64,000 nt of DNA from Hippophae tibetana (lineage: Eukaryota > Streptophyta > Magnoliopsida > Rosales > Elaeagnaceae): assembly GCA_037013495.1 (NCBI GenBank), contig CM072805.1:10574601-10638600 (forward strand). The letters are read 5' to 3'. The notes beneath the pieces were generated by a model. The model saw nothing but the letters and a program-made list of their open reading frames with translations, did not search any database and had not been told where the DNA came from. This document shows positions 53,518 through 64,000 of the stretch, one piece after another (position 1 is the first letter of the stretch; each line of letters opens with the position of its first letter). Both the position numbers and the translations under genes were made by a program.

Positions 53518-56500
53518 TATGGTTGAGAAAAGTCCATAATCATGAATTTAACATTAAACAATTGGGATTTAGGAGATTGGACCTTAACATACTAATATTA
53601 CAAAATTGAATACACCGTATTTGTAATATTAGTTCATTTGAATGGTCCATATGTGACTCAAATTCAAATAAATATAGTATATGTAAATATAAACGTTAGT
53701 TTCTATTATTATCAAATAAATAGTCGATCTGTCTTTGAAAAAGTTCGTTAGCTATAATTTTAACATTAAATAATTGAGTTAAATTAAACCTAAGGTTAAA
53801 AAATTGAATTAAATAATAAAATGCAAATATGCACCTTATATGTTTCAACAATTTGTTGATATGAAGTCAATTTATGGTTGAGAATAGTCCATAATCATGA
53901 ATTTAACATTACACAATTGGGAATTAGAAGATTCGACCTAAACATACTGATATGACAAAATTGAATACACCGTATTGTTAATATTAGTTCATTTGAATGA
54001 TATATATTTGACTCAAATTCAAATAAATATAGTATATGGAAATATACACCTCAATTTCTATTCTTATCAAATAAATAGTCTATCTATGGTTGACAAAAAT
54101 CGATAACCATTATTTTAACATTAAACAATTGAGATAAAGTAAATCTAACGTTAAAATATTGAATTAAATATTAAAAATGCAAATATGCCCCTTATAAGTT
54201 TCAAGCATTGATTGATATGAAGTTAATTTATGGTTGAGAAAAGTACATAATCATGAATTTAACATTACACAATTGGGATTTAGAAGACTCGACCTTAAGA
54301 TACTGATATGACAAAATGGAATACACCATATTGTTAATATTAGTTCATTTGAATGGTCCTTATTTGACTCAAATTCAAATAAATATAGTATATGTAAATA
54401 TAAACGTGAGTTTCTATTATTATCAAATAAATAGTCGATCTATCTTTGAAAAAGTTCGATAGCTATAATTTTAACATTAAATAATTGAGTTAAATTAAAC
54501 CTAAAGTTAAAAAATTGAATTAAATAATACAAATGAAAATATGCACCTTATATGTTTCAACCATTTATTGATATGAAGTCAATTTATGGTTGAGAAAAGT
54601 CCATAATCATGAATTTAACTTTACACAATTGGGATTTAGAAGTTTCGACCTTAACATACTGATATGACAAAATTGAATACATTGTATTGTTAATATTAGT
54701 TCATTTGAATGGTCCATATTTGACTCAATTTCAAATAAATATGTATATGTAAATTTAAACGTTAGTTTCTATTATTATCAAATAAATAGTCGATCTATAT
54801 TTGAAAAAATCCGATAGCTATAATTTTAACTTTAAATAATTGAGTTAAAGTAAACCAAAGGTTAAAAAATTGAATTAAATAACACAAATGCAAATATGCA
54901 CCTTATATGTTTCAACCATTTATTGATATGAAGTCAATTTATGGTTGAGAAAAGTCCATAATCATGAATTTAACATTACAGAATGTGGATTTAGAAGATT
55001 CGACCTTAACATACTAATTTGACAAAATTGAATACACCGTATTGTTAATATTAGTTCATTTGAATGGTCCATATTTGACTCAAATTCAAATAAATATAGT
55101 ATATGTAAATATAAACGTTAGTTACTATTATTATCAAATAAATAATCTACATATGGTTGACAAAAATCGATAGCCATAATTTTAACATTAAACAATTGAG
55201 ATAAAGTAAATCAAACATTAAAAAATTAAATTAAATAATACAAATGCAAATATGCCCCTTATAAGTTTCAACCATTGATTGATATGAAGTCAATTTATGG
55301 TTGAGAAAAGTCCATAATCATGAATTTAACATTACACAATTGGGATTTAGAAGATTGGACCTTAACATACTAATATTACAAAATTGAATACACCGTATTT
55401 GTAATATTAGTTCATTTGAATGGTCCATATGTGACTCAAATTCAAATAAATATAGTATATGGAAATATAAACGTTAGTTTCTATTATTATCAAATAAATA
55501 GTCGATCTATCTTTGAAAAAGTTCGTTAGCTATAATTTTAACATTAAATAATTGAGTTAAATTAAACCTAAGGTTAAAAAATTGAATTAAATAATACAAA
55601 TGCAAATATGCACCTTATATGTTTCAACCATTTATTGATATGAAGTCAATTTATGGTTGAGAAAAGTCCATAATCATGAATTTAACATTACACAATTGGA
55701 AATTAGAAGATTCGACCTTAAGATACTGATATGACAAAATTGAATACACCGTATTGTTAATATTAGTTCATTTGAATGATACATATTTGCCTCAAATTCA
55801 AATAAATATAGTATATGTAAATATACACCTCAATTTCTATTCTTATCAAATAAAAAGTCTATCTATGGTTGACAAAAATCGATAGCCATAATTTTTACAT
55901 TAAACAATTGAGGGAAAGTAAATCAAACGTTAAAATATTGAATTAAATATTACAAATGCAAATATTACCCTTATAATTTCAACCATTGATTGATATGAAG
56001 TCAATTTATGGTTGAGAAAAGTCCATAATCATTAATTTAACATTACACAATTGGGATTTAGAAGATTCGACCTTAACATAGTGATATGACAAAATTGAAT
56101 AGACCGTATTGTTAATATTTGTTCATTTGAATAGTCCATCTTTGACTCAAAGTCAAATAAATATAGTATATGTGAATTTACACCTCAATTTCTATTCTTA
56201 TCAAATAAATAGTCTATCTATGGTTGACAAAAATCGATAGCCATAATTTTAACATTAAACAATTGAGGGAAAGTAAATCAAACGTTAAAATATTGAATTA
56301 AATATTACAAATGCAAATATTACCCTTATAATTTCAACCATTGATTGATATGAAGTCAATTTATGGTTGAGAAAAGTCTATAATCATTAATTTAACATTA
56401 CACAATTGGGATTTAGAAGATTCGACCTTAACATAGTGATATGACAAAATTGAATAGACCATATTGTTAATATTTGTTCATTTGAATAGTCCATCTTTGA

Positions 56501-58139
56501 CTCAAAGTCAAATAAATATAGTATATGTGAATTTACACCTCAATTTCTATTCTTATCAAATAAAAAGTCTATCTATGGTTGACAAAAATCGATAGCCATA
56601 TTTTTAACATTAAACAATTGAGGGAAAGTAAATCAAACGTTAAAATATTGAATTAAATATTACAAATTCAAATATTACCCTTATAATTTCAACCATTGAT
56701 TGATATGAAGTCAATTTATGGTTGAGAAAAGTCCATAATCATGAATTTAACATTACACAATTGGGATTTAGAAGATTCGACCTTAACATACTGATATGAC
56801 AAAATGGAATACACCATATTGTTAATATTATTTCATTTGAATGGTCCTTATTTGACTCAAATTCAAATAAATATAGTATATGTAAATATAAACGTGAGTT
56901 TCTATTATTATCAAATAAATAGTCGATCTATCTTTGAAAAAGTTCGATAGCTATAATTTTAACATTAAATAATTGAGTTAAATTAAACCTAAAGTTAAAA
57001 AATTGAATTAAATAATACAAATGAAAATATGCACCTTATATGTTTCAACCATTTATTGATATGAAGTCAATTTATGGTTGAGAAAAGTCCATAATCATGA
57101 ATTTAACATTACACAATTGGGATTTAGAAGTTTCGACCTTAACATACTGATATGACAAAATTGAATACACCGTATTGTTAATATTAGTTCATTTGAATGG
57201 TCCATATTTGACTCAATTTCAAATAAATATGTATATGTAAATTTAAACGTTAGTTTCTATTATTATCAAATAAATAGTCGATCTATCTTTAAACAAATCC
57301 GATAGCTATAATTTTAACTTTAAATAATTGAGTTAAAGTAAACCAAAGGTTAAAAAATTGAATTAAATAACACAAATGCAAATATGCACCTTATATGTTT
57401 CAACCATTTATTGATATGAAGTCAATTTATGGTTGAGAAAAGTCCATAATCATGAATTTAACATTACAGAATGTGGATTTAGAAGATTCGACCTTAACAT
57501 ACTAATTTGACAAAATTGAATACACCGTATTGTTAATATTAGTTCATTTGAATGGTCCATATTTGACTCAAATTCAAATAAATATAGTATATGTAAATAT
57601 AAACGTTAGTTACTATTATTATCAAATAAATAATCTACCTATGGTTGACAAAAATCGATAGCCATAATTTTAACATTAAACAATTGAGATAAAGTAAATC
57701 AAACGTTAAAAAATTAAATTAAATAATACAAATGCAAATATGCCCCTTATAAGTTTCAACCATTGATTGATATGAAGTCAATTTATGGTTGAGAAAAGTC
57801 CATAATCATGAATTTAACATTACACAATTGGGATTTAGAAGATTGGACCTTAACATACTAATATTACAAAATTGAATACACCGTATTTGTAATATTAGTT
57901 CATTTGAATGGTCCATATGTGACTCAAATTCAAATAAATATAGTATATGGAAATATAAACGTTAGTTTCTATTATTATCAAATAAATAGTCGATCTATCT
58001 TTGAAAAAGTTCGTTAGCTATAATTTTAACATTAAATAATTGAGTTAAATTAAACCTAAGGTTAAAAAATTGAATTAAATAATACAAATGCAAATATGCA
58101 CCTTATATGTTTCAACCATTTATTGATATGAAGTCAATT
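53518..58139. repeat. Region 4 19-monomer unit, partial copy 3 (13 monomers)
   Basis: It starts again at ttaggagattgg (marker 53575) and repeats copy 2 at about +6,758 bp (gatctgtctttg near 53728, cgacctaaac near 53935, gaatgtgg at 54981). Differences include atatggaaatatacacctc near 54036 and the cgataaccattatttt tail near 54101. After a 7-mer spacing (L-type 55353 to 57841) it passes into region 5. Confidence 0.65.
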
Positions 58140-60269
58140 TATGGTTGAGAAAAGTCCATAATCATGAATTTAACATTACACAATTGGAAATTAGAAGATT
58201 CGACCTTAAGATACTGATATGACAAAATTGAATACACCGTATTGTTAATATTAGTTCATTTGAATGATACATATTTGACTCAAATTCAAATAAATATAGT
58301 ATATGTAAATATACACCTCAATTTCTATTCTTATCAAATAAAAAGTCTATCTATGGTTGACAAAAATCGATAGCCATAATTTTAACATTAAACAATTGAG
58401 GGAAAGTAAATCTAACGTTAAAATATTGAATTAAATATTACAAATGCAAATATTACCCTTATAATTTCAACCATTGATTGATATGAAGTCAATTTATGGT
58501 TGAGAAAAGTCCATAATCATGAATTTAACATTACACAATTGGGATTTAGAAGATTCGACATTAACATACTGATAAGACAAAATTGAATACACCGTATTGT
58601 TAATATTAGTTCATTTGAATGGTCCATATTTGATTCAAATTCAAATAAATATAGTATATGTAAATATAAACGTTAGTTCTATTATTATCAAATAAATAGT
58701 CGATCTATCTTTGAGGAAATTCGATAGCTATAATTTTAACATTAATAATTGAGTTAAATTAAACCTAAGGTTAAAAAATTGAATTAAATAATACAAATGA
58801 AAATATGCACCTTATATGTTTCAACCATTTATTGATATGAAGTCAATTTATGGTTGAGAAAAGTCCATAATCATGAATTTAACATTACACAATTGGGAAT
58901 TAGAAGATTCGACCTTAAGATACTGATATGACAAAATTGAATACACCGTATTGTTAATATTAGTTCATTTGAATGGTACATATTTGACTCAAATTCAAAT
59001 AAATATAGTATATGTAAATATACACCTCAATTTCTATTCTTATCAAATAAATAGTCTATCTATGGTTCACAAAAATCGATAGCCATAATTTTAACATTAA
59101 AGAATTGAGAGAAAGTAAATCTAACGTTAAAATATTGAATTAAATATTACAAATGCAAATATTACCCTTATAATTTCAACCATTGATTGATATGAAGTCA
59201 ATTTATGGTTGAGAAAAGTCCATAATCATGAATTTAACATTACACAATTGGGATTTAGAAGATTCGACCTTAAGATACTGATATGACAAAATTGAATACA
59301 CCGTATTTCTAATATTAGTTCATTTGAATGGTCCATATTTGACTCAAATTCAAATAAATATAGTATATGTAAATATACACCTCAATTTCTATTCTTATCA
59401 AATAAATAGTCTATCTATGGTTCACAAAAATCGATAGCCATAATTTTAACATTAAACAATTGAGAGAAAGTAAATCTAACGTTAAAATATTGAATTAAAT
59501 ATTACAAATGCAAATATAACCCTTATAATTTCAACCATTGATTGATATGAAGTCAATTTATGGTTGAGAAAAGTCTATAATCATGAATTTAACATTACAC
59601 AATTGGGATTTAGAAGATTCGACCTTAACATACTGATATGAGAAAATTTAATACACCGTATTGTTAATATTACTTCATTTGAATGGTCCATATTTGATTC
59701 AAATTCAAATAAATATAGTATATGTAAATATAAACGTTAGTTTCTATAATTATCAAATAAATAGTCGATCTATCTTTGAAAAAATTCGATAGCTATAATT
59801 TTAACATTAATAATTGAGTTAAATTAAACCTAAGGTTAAAAAATTCAATTAAATAATATAAATGAAAATATGCACCTTATATGTTTCAACCATTTATTGA
59901 TATGAAGTCAATTTATGGTTGAGAAAAGTCCATAATCATGAATTTAACATTACACAATTGGGAATTAGAAGATTCGACCTTAACATACTTATATGACAAA
60001 ATTGAATACACCGTATTGTTAATATTAGTTCATTTGAATGGTCCATATTTGACTCATATTCAAATAAATATAGGATATTTAAATATAAACCTCAATTTCT
60101 ATTCTTATCAAATAAATATTCTATCTATGGTTGACAAAAATCGATAGCCATAATTTTAACATTAAACAATTGAGATAAAGTAAATCTAACGTTAAAAGAT
60201 TGAATTAAATATTATAAATGCAAATATGCCCCTTATAAGTTTCAAGCATTGATTGATATGAAGTCAATT
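58140..60269. repeat. Region 5 6-mer HOR, copy 1 (2,130 bp)
   Basis: Monomers start at 58140 (acaattggaaattag), 58495 (cgacattaac, gataagac, gttagttctatt), 58849, 59204, 59559 and 59914 (P1-like cttatatgac with gactcatattc and ggatattt). One-base deletions such as attaataattgag make the unit 2,130 bp rather than about 2,136. The P1-like last monomer shows descent from the region 3 lineage. Confidence 0.85.
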
Positions 60270-62399
60270 TATGGTTGAGAAAAGTCCATAATCATGAATT
60301 TAACATTACACAATTGGAAATTAGAAGATTCGACCTTAAGATACTGATATGACAAAATTGAATACACCGTATTGTTAATATTAGTTCATTTGAATGATAC
60401 ATATTTGACTCAAATTCAAATAAATATAGTATATGTAAATATACACCTCAATTTCTATTCTTATCAAATAAAAAGTCTATCTATGGTTGACAAAAATCGA
60501 TAGCCATAATTTTAACATTAAACAATTGAGGGAAAGTAAATCTAACGTTAAAATATTGAATTAAATATTACAAATGCAAATATTACCCTTATAATTTCAA
60601 CCATTGATTGATATGAAGTCAATTTATGGTTGAGAAAAGTCCATAATCATGAATTTAACATTACACAATTGGGATTTAGAAGATTCGACATTAACATACT
60701 GATAAGACAAAATTGAATACACCGTATTGTTAATATTAGTTCATTTGAATGGTCCATATTTGATTCAAATTCAAATAAATATAGTATATGTAAATATAAA
60801 CGTTAGTTCTATTATTATCAAATAAATAGTCGATCTATCTTTGAGGAAATTCGATAGCTATAATTTTAACATTAATAATTGAGTTAAATTAAACCTAAGG
60901 TTAAAAAATTGAATTAAATAATACAAATGAAAATATGCACCTTATATGTTTCAACCATTTATTGATATGAAGTCAATTTATGGTTGAGAAAAGTCCATAA
61001 TCATGAATTTAACATTACACAATTGGGAATTAGAAGATTCGACCTTAAGATACTGATATGACAAAATTGAATACACCGTATTGTTAATATTAGTTCATTT
61101 GAATGGTACATATTTGACTCAAATTCAAATAAATATAGTATATGTAAATATACACCTCAATTTCTATTCTTATCAAATAAATAGTCTATCTATGGTTCAC
61201 AAAAATCGATAGCCATAATTTTAACATTAAAGAATTGAGAGAAAGTAAATCTAACGTTAAAATATTGAATTAAATATTACAAATGCAAATATTACCCTTA
61301 TAATTTCAACCATTGATTGATATGAAGTCAATTTATGGTTGAGAAAAGTCCATAATCATGAATTTAACATTACACAATTGGGATTTAGAAGATTCGACCT
61401 TAAGATACTGATATGACAAAATTGAATACACCGTATTGTTAATATTAGTTCATTTGAATGGTCCATATTTGACTCAAATTCAAATAAATATAGTATATGT
61501 AAATATACACCTCAATTTCTATTCTTATCAAAAAAATAGTCTATCTATGGTTCACAAAAATCGATAGCCATAATTTTAACATTAAACAATTGAGAGAAAG
61601 TAAATCTAACGTTAAAATATTGAATTAAATATTACAAATGCAAATATAACCCTTATAATTTCAACCATTGATTGATATGAAGTCAATTTATGGTTGAGAA
61701 AAGTCTATAATCATGAATTTAACATTACACAATTGGGATTTAGAAGATTCGACCTTAACATACTGATATGAGAAAATTTAATACACCGTATTGTTAATAT
61801 TACTTCATTTGAATGGTCCATATTTGATTCAAATTCAAATAAATATAGTATATGTAAATATAAACGTTAGTTTCTATTATTATCAAATAAATAGTGGATC
61901 TATCTTTGAAAAAATTCGATAGCTATAATTTTAACATTAATAATTGAGTTAAATTAAACCTAAGGTTAAACAATTCAATTAAATAATATAAATGAAAATA
62001 TGCACCTTATATGTTTCAACCATTTATTGATATGAAGTCAATTTATGGTTGAGAAAAGTCCATAATCATGAATTTAACATTACACAATTGGGAATTAGAA
62101 GATTCGACCTTAACATACTTATATGACAAAATTGAATACACCGTATTGTTAATATTAGTTCATTTGAATGGTCCATATTTGACTCATATTCAAATAAATA
62201 TAGGATATTTAAATATAAACCTCAATTTCTATTCTTATCAAATAAATATTCTATCTATGGTTGACAAAAATCGATAGCCATAATTTTAACATTAAACAAT
62301 TGAGATAAAGTAAATCTAACGTTAAAAGATTGAATTAAATATTATAAATGCAAATATGCCCCTTATAAGTTTCAAGCATTGATTGATATGAAGTCAATT
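60270..62399. repeat. Region 5 6-mer HOR, copy 2 (2,130 bp)
   Basis: Same six monomers at exactly 2,130 bp offset. Substitutions noticed relative to copy 1: tattgttaat versus tatttctaat near 61436, tcaaaaaaatag versus tcaaataaatag near 61529, ctattattatc versus ctataattatc near 61874, agtggatc versus agtcgatc near 61897, and aaacaattc versus aaaaaattc near 61968. Confidence 0.85.
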
Positions 62400-64000
62400 T
62401 ATGGTTGAGAAAAGTCCATAATCATGAATTTAACATTACACAATTGGAAATTAGAAGATTCGACCTTAAGATACTGATATGACAAAATTGAATACACCGT
62501 ATTGTTAATATTAGTTCATTTGAATGATACATATTTGACTCAAATTCAAATAAATATAGTATATGTAAATATACACCTCAATTTCTATTCTTATCAAATA
62601 AAAAGTCTATCTATGGTTGACAAAAATCGATAGCCATAATTTTAACATTAAACAATTGAGGGAAAGTAAATCTAACGTTAAAATATTGAATTAAATATTA
62701 CAAATGCAAATATTACCCTTATAATTTCAACCATTGATTGATATGAAGTCAATTTATGGTTGAGAAAAGTCCATAATCATGAATTTAACATTACACAATT
62801 GGGATTTAGAAGATTCGACATTAACATACTGATAAGACAAAATTGAATACACCGTATTGTTAATATTAGTTCATTTGAATGGTCCATATTTGATTCAAAT
62901 TCAAATAAATATAGTATATGTAAATATAAACGTTAGTTCTATTATTATCAAATAAATAGTCGATCTATCTTTGAGGAAATTCGATAGCTATAATTTTAAC
63001 ATTAATAATTGAGTTAAATTAAACCTAAGGTTAAAAAATTGAATTAAATAATACAAATGAAAATATGCACCTTATATGTTTCAACCATTTATTGATATGA
63101 AGTCAATTTATGGTTGAGAAAAGTCCATAATCATGAATTTAACATTACACAATTGGGAATTAGAAGATTCGACCTTAAGATACTGATATGACAAAATTGA
63201 ATACACCGTATTGTTAATATTAGTTCATTTGAATGGTACATATTTGACTCAAATTCAAATAAATATAGTATATGTAAATATACACCTCAATTTCTATTCT
63301 TATCAAATAAATAGTCTATCTATGGTTCACAAAAATCGATAGCCATAATTTTAACATTAAAGAATTGAGAGAAAGTAAATCTAACGTTAAAATATTGAAT
63401 TAAATATTACAAATGCAAATATTACCCTTATAATTTCAACCATTGATTGATATGATGTCAATTTATGGTTGAGAAAAGTCCATAATCATGAATTTAACAT
63501 TACACAATTGGGATTTAGAAGATTCGACCTTAAGATACTGATATGACAAAATTGAATACACCGTATTGTTAATATTAGTTCATTTGAATGGTCCATATTT
63601 GACTCAAATTCAAATAAATATAGTATATGTAAATATACACCTCAATTTCTATTCTTATCAAAAAAATAGTCTATCTATGGTTCACAAAAATCGATAGCCA
63701 TAATTTTAACATTAAACAATTGAGAGAAAGTAAATCTAACGTTAAAATATTGAATTAAATATTACAAATGCAAATATAACCCTTATAATTTCAACCATTG
63801 ATTGATATGAAGTCAATTTATGGTTGAGAAAAGTCTATAATCATGAATTTAACATTACACAATTGGGATTTAGAAGATTCGACCTTAACATACTGATATG
63901 ACAAAATTTAATACACCGTATTCATAATATTAGTTCATTTGAATGGTCCATATTTGATTCAAATTCAAATAAATATAGTATATGTAAATATAAACGTTAG
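62400..64000. repeat. Region 5 6-mer HOR, copy 3, cut by the window edge
   Basis: The first four monomers and half of the fifth are present (62400, 62755, 63109, 63464, 63819). The tcaaaaaaatag variant of copy 2 is shared near 63659, so copies 2 and 3 are closer to each other there. In the last monomer acaaaattta and ttcataatattag near 63901-63931 replace agaaaattta and ttgttaatattac. The array evidently continues beyond 64000. Confidence 0.8.

Larger units (their letters stand above)
1..64000. repeat. Satellite DNA array, ~356-bp monomer, about 180 head-to-tail copies
   Basis: The same AT-rich unit recurs without interruption from the first to the last base. Taking the first base of tatggttgag as phase, monomers begin at 175, 531, 886, 1242, 1598, 1951, 2307, 2663, 3019 and so on, with steps of 353-358 bp. 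Every monomer reads in the same direction; I saw no inverted copy and no inserted foreign sequence. One consensus monomer counted by hand is about 23% G+C. Large homogeneous arrays with higher-order structure are characteristic of eukaryotic centromeric or pericentromeric satellites. That role is inferred from the structure, because I do not recognise the monomer. No gene, tRNA, rRNA or mobile element is present in any part of the window. Confidence 0.98.

Noticed and set aside
1..64000. CRISPR-like regular repeats
   Set aside because: The period is about 356 bp and the whole unit is repeated. There are no short direct repeats with unique spacers.
1..64000. Transposon, LTR or helitron remnants
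   Set aside because: No terminal repeats, target-site duplications or break in the monomer register. All length changes are a few bases or whole monomers.
1..64000. Match to known ~360-bp satellites such as the Drosophila 359-bp family or beetle 360-bp family
   Set aside because: Only the length and AT-richness are similar. The Drosophila sequence as I remember it does not match, and I cannot recall the beetle one well enough to claim it.
1..64000. Organellar or bacterial origin suggested by low G+C
   Set aside because: No organellar or bacterial genes, tRNAs or rRNAs occur in 64 kb, and nested satellite HORs are a eukaryotic nuclear feature.

Overview
The whole 64 kb window is one uninterrupted tandem satellite DNA array. 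I see no protein-coding gene, RNA gene, transposon, CRISPR array or unique sequence. About 180 monomers of about 356 bp (mostly 353-356) run head to tail in one orientation. A hand count of one consensus monomer gives about 23% G+C. An array of this size with nested higher-order repeats (HORs) is typical of eukaryotic centromeric or pericentromeric heterochromatin. The length of 356 bp, about 2 x 178, fits a two-nucleosome unit. I do not recognise the monomer, so I cannot tell plant from insect or another eukaryote, and the centromeric role is inference.

Each monomer carries two related blocks. In the reference monomer (22575-22930) these are block A (22575-22623) and block B (22787-22835). 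They align without gaps over 49 bp with 40 identities, so the 356-bp unit probably grew from an older, shorter repeat. Spacing is unequal: A to B is 212 bp, B to the next A is 144 bp. Two subfamilies differ in the second half (subfamily 1 with ctatctatggttgac, subfamily 2 with cgatctatctttgaa), and they partly alternate.

Layout, phased on the first base of tatggttgag. (1) 1-14752: an 8-monomer HOR (M1-M8) with 10-, 5-, 3- and rearranged 8-monomer derivatives, including hybrid monomers at 9063 and 11198. (2) 14753-21864: a second 8-mer, then a copy enlarged to 12 monomers. (3) 21865-37519: a 5-mer HOR of 1,778 bp and a 6-mer of 2,135 bp, arranged 5+5+6 as a 5,691-bp, 16-monomer super-repeat present twice in tandem. 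A further 6-mer and a 714-bp dimer duplication follow. (4) 37520-58139: more divergent monomers with a loose 19-monomer period of about 6.75 kb, a tandem 7-mer duplication, and an island of region-3 monomers at 51736-53517. (5) 58140-64000: a 2,130-bp 6-mer HOR in 2.75 nearly identical copies, continuing past the right edge.

The structure records repeated unequal exchange and local amplification in whole-monomer steps, plus occasional long-range transfer. The most notable local signal is a one-base variant that turns a conserved site into a perfect 7-bp-arm inverted repeat. It occurs 19 times, only between 22.0 and 56.5 kb. Recurrent 68-79 codon ORFs are by-products of substitutions that remove a stop codon and are not annotated as genes.
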